DNA of 64,000 nt. Origin: Chlorocebus sabaeus (lineage: Eukaryota; Chordata; Mammalia; Primates; Cercopithecidae). A model generated the notes under the pieces. It ran no database searches. It saw only the letters and a program-made list of their open reading frames with translations, and had not been told where the DNA came from. Of the stretch, positions 25,328-37,700 are shown piece by piece. How positions within the stretch are numbered: the first letter of the stretch is position 1; every line of letters starts with the position of its first letter. The position numbers and the translations under genes are program-made. Location of the stretch: NCBI RefSeq assembly GCF_047675955.1, contig NW_027327444.1, positions 62,001-126,000 on the forward strand, written 5' to 3'.

Positions 25328-28076
25328 AAGCTTTCTGAGAAACTGCTCTGTGTTCTGTTAATTCATCTCACAGAGTTACATCTTTCCCTTCAAGAAGCCT
25401 TTTGCTAAGGCTTTTCTTGTGGAATTGGCAAAGTGATATTTGGAAGCCCATAGAGGGCTATGGTGAAAAAGGAAATATCTTCCGTTCAAAACTGGAAAGA
25501 AGCTTTCTGAGAAACTGCTCTGTGTTCTATGAATTCATCTCACAGAGTTACATCTTTCCCTTCAAGAAGCCTTTCGCTAAGGCTGTTCTTGTGGAATTGG
25601 CAAAGGGATATTTGGAAGCCCTTAGAGGGCTATGGTGAAAAAGGAAATAACTTCCGTTCAAAACTGGAAAGAAGCTTTCTGAGAAACTGCTCTGTGTTCT
25701 CTGAATTCATCTCACAGAGTTACATCTTTCCCTTCAAGAAGCCTTTCGATAAGGCTGTTCTAGTGGAATTGGCAAAGTGATATTTGGAAGCCCATAGAGG
25801 GCTATGGTGAAAAAGGAAATATCTTCCGTTCAAAACTGGAAAGAAGCTTTCTGAGAAACTGTTCTGTGTTCTGTTAATTCATCTCACAGAGTTACAACTT
25901 TCCCTTCAAGAAGCCTTTCGCTAAGGCTATTCTTGTGGAATTGGCAAAGGGATATTTGGAAGCCCATAGAGGGCTATGGTGAAAAAGGAAATATCTTCCG
26001 TTCAAAACAGGAAAGAAGCTTTCTGTGAAGCTGCTCTGTGTTCTGTTAATTCATCTCACAGTGTTACATCTTTCCCTTCAAGAAGCCATTCGCTAAGGCT
26101 GTTCTTGTGGAATTGGCAAAGTGATATTTGGAAGCCCATAGAGGGCTATGGTGAAAAAGGAAATATCTTCCGTTCAAAATTGGAAAGAAGCTTTCTGAGA
26201 AACTGCTCTGTGTTCTATGAATTCATCTCACAGAGTTACATCTTTCCCTTCAAGAAGCCTTTCGCTAAGGCTCTTCTTGTGGAATTGGCAAAGGGATATT
26301 TGGAAGCCCATAGAGGGCTATGGTGAAAAAGGAAATATCTTCCGTTCAAAACTGGAAAGAAGCTTTCTGAGAAACTGCTCTGTGTTCTGTTAGTTCATCT
26401 CACAGAGTTACATCTTGCCCTTCAAGAAGCCTTTCGCCAAGGCTGTTCTTGTGGAATTGGCAAAGGGATATTTGGAAGCCCATAGAGGGCTATGGTGAAA
26501 AAGGAAATATCTTCCGTTCAAAACTGGAAAGAAGCTTCCTGAGAAACTGCTCTGTGTTCTGTTAATTCATCTCACAGAGTTACATCTTTCCCTTCAAGAA
26601 GCCTTTCGCCAAGGCTGTTCTTGTGGAACTGGCAAAGTGATATTTGGAAGCCCATAGACGGTTATGGTGAAAAAGGAAATATCTTCCGTTCAAAACTGGA
26701 AAAAGGTTTCTGAGAAACTGCTCTGTGTTCTCTGAATTCATCTCACAGAGTTACATCTTTCCCTTCAAGAAGCCTTTCGCTAAGGCTGTTCTTGTGGAAC
26801 TGGCAAAGGGATATTTGGAAGCCCATAGAGGGCTATGGTGAAAAAGGAAATATCTTCCGTTCAAAACTGGAAAGAAGCTTTCTGAGAAACTGCTCTGTGT
26901 TCTGTTAATTCATCTCACAGAGTTACATCTTTCCCTTCAAGAAGCCTTTCGCTAAGGCTGTTCTTGTGGAATTGGCAAAGGGATATTTGGAAGCCCATAG
27001 AGGGCTATGGTGGAAAAGGAAATATCTTCCGTTGAAAACTGGAAAGTAGCTTTCTGAGAAACTGCTCTGTGTTCTGTTAGTTCATCTCACAGAGTTACAT
27101 CTTGCCCTTCAAGAAGCCTTTCGCCAAGGCTTTTCTTGTGGAACTGTCAAAGGGATATTTGGAAGCCCATAGAGGGCAATGGAGAAAAAGTAAATATCTC
27201 CCGTTCAAAACTGGAAAGAAGCTTTCTGAGAAACTGCTCTGTGTTCTCTGAATTCATCTCACAGAGTTACATCTTTCACTTCAAGGAGCCTTTCGCTAAG
27301 GCTGTTCTTGTGGAATTGGCAAAGGGATATTTGGAAGCCCATAGAGGGCTATGGGGAAAAAGGAAATATCTTCCGTTCAAACCGGAAAGAAGCTTTCTGA
27401 GAAACTCCTCTGTGTTCTGTTAATTCATCTCACAGAGATCCATGTTTCCCTTCAAGAAGTCTTTCGCTAAGGCTGGTTTTGTTGAACTGGCAAAGGGATA
27501 TTTCGAAACTCATAGAGGGCTATGGTGAAAAAGGAAATATCTTCCGTTCAAAACTGGAAAAAAGCCTTCTGAGAAACTGCTCTGTGTTCTCTGAATTCAT
27601 CTCACAGAGTTACATCTTTCCCTTCAAGAATCCTTTCGCTAAGGCTGTTCTTGTGGAACTGGCAAAGGGATATTTGGAAGCCCATCGAGGGCTATGGTGA
27701 AAAAGAAAATATCTTCCGTTCAAAACTGGAAAGAAGCTTTCTGAGAAACTGCTCTTTGTTCTGTTAATTCATGTCACAGAGCTACATCTTTCCCTTCAAG
27801 AAGCCTTTCGCTAAGGCTCTTCTTGTGAAATTGGCAAAGTGATATTTGGAAGCCCATAGAGGGCTATGGTGAAAAAGGAAATATCTTCCGTTCAAAACTG
27901 GAAAGAAGCTTTCTGAGAAACTGTTCTGTGTTCTGTTAGTTCATCTCACAGAGTTACATCTTTCCCTTCAAGAATCCTTTCGCTAAGGCTGTTCTTGTGG
28001 AACTGGCAAAGGGATATTTGCATGCCCATAGAGGGCTATGGTGAAAAAGGAAATATCTTCTGTTAAAACTGGAAAG
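25328..28076 (+). repeat. 16-mer HOR type A, copy 2 (2749 bp)
   Basis: The order r n s l m n o p t h i' e' j' u v w is the same as at 12444. Compared with the copy at 30826 I see fewer than about ten differences, for example AAACAGG versus AAACTGG at 26008/31506 and TTTCACTTC versus TTTCCCTTC at 27274/32772, so identity is roughly 99.7% by eye. Confidence 0.92.
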
Positions 28077-30825
28077 AAGCTTTCTGAGAAACTGCTCTGT
28101 GTTCTGTTAATTCATCTCACAGAGTTACATCTTTCCCTTCAAGAAGCCTTTTGCTAAGGCTTTTCTTGTGGAATTGGCAAAGTGATATTTGGAAGCCCAT
28201 AGAGGGCTATGGTGAAAAAGGAAATATCTTCCGTTCAAAACTGGAAAGAAGCTTTCTGAGAAACTGCTCTGTGTTCTATGAATTCATCTCACAGAGTTAC
28301 ATCTTTCCCTTCAAGAAGCCTTTCGCTAAGGCTGTTCTTGTGGAATTGGCAAAGGGATATTTGGAAGCCCTTAGAGGGCTATGGTGAAAAAGGAAATAAC
28401 TTCCGTTCAAAACTGGAAAGAAGCTTTCTGAGAAACTGCTCTGTGTTCTCTGAATTCATCTCACAGAGTTACATCTTTCCCTTCAAGAAGCCTTTCGATA
28501 AAGCTGTTCTAGTGGAATTGGCAAAGTGATATTTGGAAGCCCATAGAAGGCTATGGTGAAAAAGGAAATATCTTCCGTTCAAAACTGGAAAGAAGCTTTC
28601 TGAGAAACTGCTCTGTGTTCTGTTAGTTCATCTCACAGAGTTACATCTTGCCCTTCAAGAAGCCTTTCGCCAAGGCTGTTCTTGTGGAATTGGCAAAGGG
28701 ATATTTGGAAGCCCATAGAGGGCTATGGTGAAAAAGGAAATATCTTCCGTTCAAAACTGGAAAGAAGCTTCCTGAGAAACTGCTCTGTGTTCTGTTAATT
28801 CATCTCACAGAGTTACATCTTTCCCTTCAAGAAGCCTTTCGCCAAGGCTGTTCTTGTGGAACTGGCAAAGTGATATTTGGAAGCCCATAGACGGTTATGG
28901 TGAAAAAGGAAATATCTTCCGTTCAAAACTGGAAAAAGGTTTCTGAGAAACTGCTCTGTGTTCTCTGAATTCATCTCACAGAGTTACATCTTTCCCTTCA
29001 AGAAGCCTTTCGCTAAGGCTGTTCTTGTGGAACTGGCAAAGGGATATTTGGAAGCCCATAGAAGGCTATGGTGAAAAAGGAAATATCTTCCGTTCAAAAC
29101 TGGAAAGAAGCTTTCTTAGATACTGCTCTGTGTTCTGTTAGTTCATCTCACAGAGATACATCTTTCCCTTCAAGAAGTCTTTCGCTAAGGCTTTTCTTGT
29201 GGAACTGTCAAAGGGATATTTGGAAGCCCATAGAGGGCAATGGAGAAAAAGGAAATATCTTCCGTCCAAAACTGGAAAGAAGCTTTCTGAGAATCTGCTC
29301 AGTGTTCTCTGAATTCATCTCACAGAGTTACATCTTTCCCTTCAAGAAGCCTTTCGCTAAGGCTGTTCTTGTGGAACTGGCAAAGTGATATTTGGAAGCC
29401 CATAGAGGGCTATGGTGAAAAAGTAAATATCCTCCGTTGAAAACTGGAAAGAAGCTTTCTGAGAAACTGCTCTGTGTTTTGTTAGTTCATCTCACAGAGT
29501 TACGTCTTTGCCTTCAAGAAGCCTTTCGCTAAGGCTTTTCTTGTGGAACTGTCAAAGGGATATTTGGAAGCCCATAGAGGGCAATGGAGAAAAAGGAAAT
29601 ATCTTCCGTCCAAAACTGGAAAGAAGCTTTCTGAGAATCTGCTCAGTGTTCTCTGAATTCATCTCACAGAGTTACATCTTTCCCTTCAAGAAGCCTTTCG
29701 CTAAGGCTGTTCTTGTGGAATTGGCAAAGGGATATTTGGAAGCCCATAGAGGGCTATGGTGAAAAATTAAATATCTCCCGTTCAAAACTGGAAAGAAGCT
29801 TTCTGAGAAACTGCTCTGTGTTCTCTGAATTCATCTCACAGAGTTACATCTTTCCCTTCAAGAAGCCTTTCGCTAAGGCTGTTCTTGTGGAATTGGCAAA
29901 GGGATATTTGGAAGCCCATAGGGGCTATGGTGAAAAAGGAAATATCTTCCGTTCAAACTGGAAAGAAGCTTTCTGAGAAACTCCTCTGTGTTCTGTTAAT
30001 TCATATCACAGAGCTACATCTTTCCCTTCAAGAAGCCTTTCGCTAAGGCTGTTCTTGTGGAATTGGCAAAGGGATATTTGGAAGCCCATAGAGGGCTATG
30101 GTGAAAAAGGAAATATCTTCCGTTCAAAACCGGAAAGAAGCTTTCTGAGAAACTGCTCTGTGTTCTCTGAATTCATCTCACAGAGTTACATCTTTACCTT
30201 GAAGAAGACTTTCGCTAAGGCTGTTCTTGAGTAATTGGCAAAGGGATATTTGGAAGCCCATAGAGGGCTATGGTGAAAAAGGAAATATCTTCCGTTCAAA
30301 ACTGGAAAGAAGCTTTCTGAGAAACTGCTCTGTGTTCTGTTAGTTCATCTCACAGAGTTACATCTTGCCCTTCAAGAAGACTTTCGCCAACGCTGTTCTT
30401 GTGGAATTGGCAAAGGGATATTTTGAAGCCCATAGAGGGCTGTGCTTAAAAAAGCAAATATCTTCCGTTCAAAACTGGAAAGAAGCTTTCTGAGAAACTG
30501 CTCTGTGTTCTGTTAGTTTATCTCACAGAGTTACATCTTCCCCTTCAAGAAGCCTTTCGCTAAGGCTCTTCTTATGGAACTGGCAAAGGGATATTTGGAA
30601 GCCCTTAGAGGGCTATGGTGAAAAAGGAAATATCTTCCGTTCAAAACTGGAAAGAAGCTTTCTGAGAAACTGTTCTGTGTTCTGTTAGTTCATCTCACAG
30701 AGTTACATCTTTCCCTTCAAGAATCCTTTCGCTAAGGCTGTTCTTGTGGAACTGGCAAAGGGATATTTGGATGCCCATAGAGGGCTATGGTGAAAAAGGA
30801 AATATCTTCTGTTATAACTGGAAAG
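28077..30825 (+). repeat. 16-mer HOR type B, mosaic of equal length (2749 bp)
   Basis: The order is r n s o p t x d c d e j3 k' y g w'. It is exactly as long as type A and has the same number of monomers, but l m n and h i' e' j' u v w are gone and a segment related to the 15-mer (d c d e j k) plus y g w' has been gained. Inside it, the pair x-d is followed by c-d at 344-bp spacing, a two-monomer duplication. It sits between two type A units. Confidence 0.88.
29108..29795 (+). repeat. Two-monomer tandem duplication (344 bp)
   Basis: The run CTTTTCTTGTGGAACTGTC ending in GGGCAATGGAG and CCGTCC, followed by a d monomer, occurs at about 29191 and again at 29535. The first copy's leading monomer is a hybrid: its left half is x (CTTAGATACTGC, AAGTCTTTCGC) and its right half is c. 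The first d ends in GGAACTGGCAAAGTG, whereas the second ends in GGAATTGGCAAAGGG. Confidence 0.85.
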
Positions 30826-33574
30826 AAGCTTTCTGAGAAACTGCTCTGTGTTCTGTTAATTCATCTCACAGAGTTACATCTTTCCCTTCAAGAAGCCTTT
30901 TGCTAAGGCTTTTCTTGTGGAATTGGCAAAGTGATATTTGGAAGCCCATAGAGGGCTATGGTGAAAAAGGAAATATCTTCCGTTCAAAACTGGAAAGAAG
31001 CTTTCTGAGAAACTGCTCTGTGTTCTATGAATTCATCTCACAGAGTTACATCTTTCCCTTCAAGAAGCCTTTCGCTAAGGCTGTTCTTGTGGAATTGGCA
31101 AAGGGATATTTGGAAGCCCTTAGAGGGCTATGGTGAAAAAGGAAATAACTTCCGTTCAAAACTGGAAAGAAGCTTTCTGAGAAACTGCTCTGTGTTCTCT
31201 GAATTCATCTCACAGAGTTACATCTTTCCCTTCAAGAAGCCTTTCGATAAGGCTGTTCTAGTGGAATTGGCAAAGTGATATTTGGAAGCCCATAGAGGGC
31301 TATGGTGAAAAAGGAAATATCTTCCGTTCAAAACTGGAAAGAAGCTTTCTGAGAAACTGTTCTGTGTTCTGTTAATTCATCTCACAGAGTTACAACTTTC
31401 CCTTCAAGAAGCCTTTCGCTAAGGCTATTCTTGTGGAATTGGCAAAGGGATATTTGGAAGCCCATAGAGGGCTATGGTGAAAAAGGAAATATCTTCCGTT
31501 CAAAACTGGAAAGAAGCTTTCTCTGAAGCTGCTCTGTGTTCTGTTAATTCACCTCACAGTGTTACATCTTTCCCTTCAAGAAGCCATTCGCTAAGGCTGT
31601 TCTTGTGGAATTGGCAAAGTGATATTTGGAAGCCCATAGAGGGCTATGGTGAAAAAGGAAATATCTTCCGTTCAAAATTGGAAAGAAGCTTTCTGAGAAA
31701 CTGCTCTGTGTTCTATGAATTCATCTCACAGAGTTACATCTTTCCCTTCAAGAAGCCTTTCGCTAAGGCTCTTCTTGTGGAATTGGCAAAGGGATATTTG
31801 GAAGCCCATAGAGGGCTATGGTGAAAAAGGAAATATCTTCCGTTCAAAACTGGAAAGAAGCTTTCTGAGAAACTGCTCTGTGTTCTGTTAGTTCATCTCA
31901 CAGAGTTACATCTTGCCCTTCAAGAAGCCTTTCGCCAAGGCTGTTCTTGTGGAATTGGCAAAGGGATATTTGGAAGCCCATAGAGGGCTATGGTGAAAAA
32001 GGAAATATCTTCCGTTCAAAACTGGAAAGAAGCTTCCTGAGAAACTGCTCTGTGTTCTGTTAATTCATCTCACAGAGTTACATCTTTCCCTTCAAGAAGC
32101 CTTTCGCCAAGGCTGTTCTTGTGGAACTGGCAAAGTGATATTTGGAAGCCCATAGACGGTTATGGTGAAAAAGGAAATATCTTCCGTTCAAAACTGGAAA
32201 AAGGTTTCTGAGAAACTGCTCTGTGTTCTCTGAATTCATCTCACAGAGTTACATCTTTCCCTTCAAGAAGCCTTTCGCTAAGGCTGTTCTTGTGGAACTG
32301 GCAAAGGGATATTTGGAAGCCCATAGAGGGCTATGGTGAAAAAGGAAATATCTTCCGTTCAAAACTGGAAAGAAACTTTCTGAGAAACTGCTCTGTGTTC
32401 TGTTAATTCATCTCACAGAGTTACATCTTTCCCTTCAAGAAGCCTTTCGCTAAGGCTGTTCTTGTGGAATTGGCAAAGGGATATTTGGAAGCCCATAGAG
32501 GGCTATGGTGGAAAAGGAAATATCTTCCGTTGAAAACTGGAAAGTAGCTTTCTGAGAAACTGCTCTGTGTTCTGTTAGTTCATCTCACAGAGTTACATCT
32601 TGCCCTTCAAGAAGCCTTTCGCCAAGGCTTTTCTTGTGGAACTGTCAAAGGGATATTTGGAAGCCCATAGAGGGCAATGGAGAAAAAGTAAATATCTCCC
32701 GTTCAAAACTGGAAAGAAGCTTTCTGAGAAACTGCTCTGTGTTCTCTGAATTCATCTCACAGAGTTACATCTTTCCCTTCAAGGAGCCTTTCGCTAAGGC
32801 TGTTCTTGTGGAATTGGCAAAGGGATATTTGGAAGCCCATAGAGGGCTATAGGGAAAAAGGAAATATCTTCCGTTCAAACCGGAAAGAAGCTTTCTGAGA
32901 AACTCCTCTGTGTTCTGTTAATTCATCTCACAGAGATCCATGTTTCCCTTCAAGAAGTCTTTCGCTAAGGCTGGTTTTGTTGAACTGGCAAAGGGATATT
33001 TCGAAACTCATAGAGGGCTATGGTGAAAAAGGAAATATCTTCCGTTCAAAACTGGAAAAAAGCCTTCTGAGAAACTGCTCTGTGTTCTCTGAATTCATCT
33101 CACAGAGTTACATCTTTCCCTTCAAGAATCCTTTCGCTAAGGCTGTTCTTGTGGAACTGGCAAAGGGATATTTGGAAGCCCATCGAGGGCTATGGTGAAA
33201 AAGAAAATATCTTCCGTTCAAAACTGGAAAGAAGCTTTCTGAGAAACTGCTCTTTGTTCTGTTAATTCATGTCACAGAGCTACATCTTTCCCTTCAAGAA
33301 GCCTTTCGCTAAGGCTCTTCTTGTGAAATTGGCAAAGTGATATTTGGAAGCCCATAGAGGGCTATGGTGAAAAAGGAAATATCTTCCGTTCAAAACTGGA
33401 AAGAAGCTTTCTGAGAAACTGTTCTGTGTTCTGTTAGTTCATCTCACAGAGTTACATCTTTCCCTTCAAGAATCCTTTCGCTAAGGCTGTTCTTGTGGAA
33501 CTGGCAAAGGGATATTTGCATGCCCATAGAGGGCTATGGTGAAAAAGGAAATATCTTCTGTTAAAACTGGAAAG
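30826..33574 (+). repeat. 16-mer HOR type A, copy 3 (2749 bp)
   Basis: This copy has the same sixteen monomers as 25328-28076. Private changes include CTCTGAAGCTGC near 31522 (CTGTGAAGCTGC in copy 2), ATTCACCTCACAG near 31548, and GGCTATAGGG near 32845, which destroys the pJalpha-type motif in that monomer. Confidence 0.92.
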
Positions 33575-35292
33575 AAGCTTTCTGAGAAACTGCTCTGTGT
33601 TCTGTTAATTCATCTCACAGAGTTACATCTTTCCCTTCAAGAAGCCTTTTGCTAAGGCTTTTCTTGTGGAATTGGCAAAGTGATATTTGGAAGCCCATAG
33701 AGGGCTATGGTGAAAAAGGAAATATCTTCCGTTCAAAACTGGAAAGAAGCTTTCTGAGAAACTGCTCTGTGTTCTATGAATTCATCTCACAGAGTTACAT
33801 CTTTCCCTTCAAGAAGCCTTTCGCTAAGGCTGTTCTTGTGGAATTGGCAAAGGGATATTTGGAAGCCCTTAGAGGGCTATGGTGAAAAAGGAAATAACTT
33901 CCGTTCAAAACTGGAAAGAAGCTTTCTGAGAAACTGCTCTGTGTTCTCTGAATTCATCTCACAGAGTTACATCTTTCCCTTCAAGAAGCCTTTCGATAAA
34001 GCTGTTCTAGTGGAATTGGCAAAGTGATATTTGGAAGCCCATAGAGGGCTATGGTGAAAAAGGAAATATCTTCAGTTCAAAACTGGAAAGAAGCTTTCTG
34101 AGAAACTGCTCTGTGTTCTGTTAGTTCATCTCACAGAGTTACATCTTGCCCTTCAAGAAGCCTTTCGCCAAGGCTGTTCTTCTGGAATTGGCAAAGGGAT
34201 ATTTGGAAGCCCATAGAGGGCTATGGTGAAAAAGGAAATATCTTCCGTTCAAAACTGGAAAGAAGCTTCCTGAGAAACTGCTCTGTGTTCTGTTAATTCA
34301 TCTCACAGAGTTACATCTTTCCCTTCAAGAAGCCTTTCGCCAAGGCTGTTCTTGTGGAACTGGCAAAGTGATATTTGGAAGCCCATAGACGGTTATGGTG
34401 AAAAAGGAAATATCTTCCGTTCAAAACTGGAAAAAGGTTTCTGAGAAACTGCTCTGTGTTCTCTGAATTCATCTCACAGAGTTACATCTTTCCCTTCAAG
34501 AAGCCTTTCGCTAAGGCTGTTCTTGTGGAACTGGCAAAGGGATATTTGGAAGCCCATAGAGGGCTATGGTGAAAAAGGAAATATCTTCCGTTCAAAACTG
34601 GAAAGAAGCTTTCTTAGATACTGCTCTGTGTTCTGTTAGTTCATCTCACAGAGATACATCTTTCCCTTCAAGAAGTCTTTCGCTAAGGCTGGTTTTGTTG
34701 AACTGGCAAAGGGATATTTCGAAGCTCATAGAGGGCTATGGTGAAAAAGGAAATATCTTCCGTTCAAAACTGGAAAAAAGCCTTCTGAGAAACTGCTCTG
34801 TGTTCTCTGAATTCATCTCACAGAGTTACATCTTTCCCTTCAAGAATCCTTTCGCTAAGGCTGTTCTTGTGGAACTGGCAAAGGGATATTTGGAAGCCCA
34901 TCGAGGGCTATGGTGAAAAAGAAAATATCTTCCGTTCAAAACTGGAAAGAAGCTTTCTGAGAAACTGCTCTTTGTTCTGTTAATTCATGTCACAGAGCTA
35001 CATCTTTCCCTTCAAGAAGCCTTTCGCTAAGGCTCTTCTTGTGGAATTGGCAAAGTGATATTTGGAAGCCCTTAGAAGGCTATGGTGAAAAAGGAAATAT
35101 CTTCCGTTCAAAACTGGAAAGAAGCTTTCTGAGAAACTGTTCTGTGTTCTGTTAGTTCATCTCACAGAGTTACATCTTTCCCTTCAAGAATCCTTTCGCT
35201 AAGGCTGTTCTTGTGGAACTGGCAAAGGGATATTTGGATGCCCATAGAGGGCTATGGTGAAAAAGGAAATATCTTCTGTTAAAACTGGAAAG
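33575..35292 (+). repeat. 10-mer deletion variant of the 16-mer HOR (1718 bp)
   Basis: The order is r n s o p t x u v w. It lacks l m n (as type B does) and h i' e' (as the 13-mer does), so it combines the losses of two other variants. Length is 10 x 172 minus 2. The following r has the rare CTGAGTTACTGC near 35305, also seen in the r at 17440, which links this unit to the 13-mer by descent. Confidence 0.87.
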
Positions 35293-37528
35293 AAGCTTTC
35301 TGAGTTACTGCTCTGTGTTCTGTTAATTCATCTCACAGAGTTACATCTTTCCCTTCAAGAAGCCTTTTGCTAAGGCTTTTCTTGTGGAATTGGCAAAGTG
35401 ATATTTGGAAGCCCATAGAGGGCTATGGTGAAAAAGGAAATATCTTCCGTTCAAAACTGGAAAGAAGCTTTCTGAGAAACTGCTCTGTGTTCTATGAATT
35501 CATCTCACAGAGTTACATCTTTCCCTTCAAGAAGCCTTTCGCTAAGGCTGTTCTTGTGGAATTGGCAAAGGGATATTTGGAAGCCCTTAGAGGGCTATGG
35601 TGAAAAAGGAAATAACTCCCGTTCAAAACTGGAAAGAAGCTTTCTGAGAAACTGCTCTGTGTTCTCTGAATTCATCTCACAGAGTTATATCTTTCCCTTC
35701 AAGAAGCCTTTCGCTAAGGCTGTTCTTGTGGAACTGGCAAAGGGATATTTGGAAGCCCATAGAGGGCTATGGTGAAAAAGGAAATATCTTCCGTTCAAAA
35801 CTGGAAAGAAGCTTTCTGAGAAACTGCTCTGTTTACTCTCAATTCATCTCACAGAGTTACATCTTTCCCTTCAAGAAGCCTTTCGATAAGGCTGTTCTAG
35901 TGGAATTGGCAAAGTGATATTTGGAAGCCCATAGAGGGCTATGGTGAAAAAGGAAATATCATCCGTTCAAAACTGGAAAGAAGCTTTCTGAGAAACTGTT
36001 CTGTGTTCTGTTAATTCATCTCACAGAGTTACAACTTTCCCTTCAAGAAGCCTTTCGCTAAGGCTATTCTTGTGGAATTGGCAAAGGGATATTTGGAAGC
36101 CCATAGAGGGCTATGGTTAAAAAGGAAATATCTTCCGTTCAAAACTGGAAAGAAGCTTTCTGTGAAACTGCTCTGTGTTCTGTTAATTCATCTCGCAGTG
36201 TTACATCTTTCCCTTCAAGAAGCCATTCGCTAAGGCTGTTCTTGTGGAATTGGCAAAGTGATATTTGGAAGCCCAGAGAGGGCTATGGTGAAAAAGGAAA
36301 TATCTTCCGTTCAAAACTGGAAAGAAGCTTTCTTAGATACTGCTCTGTGTTCTGTTAGTTCATCTCACAGTGTTACATCTTGCCCTTCAAGAAGCCTTTC
36401 GCCAACGCTGTTCTTGTGGAACTGGCAAAGGGATATTTGGAAGCCCATAGAGGGCTATGGTGAAAAAGTAAATATCTTCCGTTGAAAACTGGAAAGAAGC
36501 TTTCTGAGAAACTGCTCTGTGTTTTGTTAGTTCATCTCACAGAGTTACCTCTTTGCCTTCAAGAAGCCTTTCGCTAAGGCTTTTCTTGTGGAACTGTCAA
36601 AGGGATATTTGGAAGCCCATAGAGGGCAATGGAGAAAAAGGAAATATCTTCCGTCCAAAACTGGAAAGAAGCTTTCTGAGAATCTGCTCAGTGTTCTCTG
36701 AATTCATCTCACAGAGTTACATCTTTCCCTTCAAGAAGCCTTTCGCTAAGGCTGTTCTTGTGGAATTGGCAAAGGGATATTTGGAAGCCCATAGGGGGCT
36801 ATGGTGAAAAAGGAAATATCTTCCGTTCAAACTGGAAAGAAGCTTTCTGAGAAACTCCTCTGTGTTCTGTTAATTCATATCACAGAGCTACATCTTTCCC
36901 TTCAAGAAGCCTTTCGCTAAGGCTGTTCTTGTGGAATTGGCAAAGGGATATTTGGAAGCCCATAGAGGGCTATGGTGAAAAAGGAAATATCTTCCGTTCA
37001 AAACCGGAAAGAAGCTTTCTGAGAAACTGCTCTGTGTTCTCTGAATTCATCTCACAGAGTTACATCTTTACCTTGAAGAAGACTTTCGCTAAGGCTGTTC
37101 TTGAGTAATTGGCAAAGGGATATTTGGAAGCCCATAGAGGGCTATGGTGAAAAAGGAAATATCTTCCGTTCAAAACTGGAAAGAAGCTTTCTGAGAAACT
37201 GCTCTGTGTTCTGTTAGTTCATCTCACAGAGTTACATCTTGCCCTTCAAGAAGACTTTCGCCAACGCTGTTCTTGTGGAATTGGCAAAGGGATATTTTGA
37301 AGCCCATAGAGCGCTATGGTTAAAAAAGCAAATATCTTCCTTTCAAAACTGGAAAGAAGCTTTCTGAGAAACTGCTCTGTGTTCTGTTAGTTTATCTCAC
37401 AGAGTTACATCTTCCCCTTCAAAAAGCCTTTCGCTAAGGCTGTTCTTATGGAACTGGCAAAGGGATATTTGGAAGCCCTTAGAGGGCTATGGTGAAAAAG
37501 GAAATATCTTCCGTTCAAAACTGGAAAG

Positions 37529-37700
37529 AAGCTTTCTGAGAAACTGCTCTGTGTTCTGTTAATTCATCTCACAGAGTTACATCTTTCCCTTCAAGAAGCC
37601 TTTCGCTAAGGCTGTTCTTGTGGAATTGGCAAAGGGATATTTGGAAGCCCATAGAGGGCTATGGTGAAAAAGGAAATATCTTCCGTTCAAAACTGGAAAG
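37529..37700 (+). repeat. Representative consensus monomer (type h)
   Basis: This is a full 172-bp HindIII-to-HindIII monomer carrying the majority base at nearly every position I compared, so it can serve as the reference unit. In order it contains AAGCTT, the left arm CTCTGTG and right arm CACAGAG of the longer dyad, the TTCAAGAAGCC segment, the short dyad AGCCTT-TCGCT-AAGGCT, GGATATTTGGAAGCCC, the pJalpha-type 17-mer and the closing segment TTCCGTTCAAAACTGGAAAG. Most other monomers differ from it at a modest number of positions, including single-base deletions in runs of A. Confidence 0.9.

Noticed and set aside
28077..33574. Two simple tandem copies of one 2749-bp unit
   Set aside because: The equal spacing is misleading: only the first monomers agree. 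28077-30825 has a different monomer order (type B) from 30826-33574 (type A).
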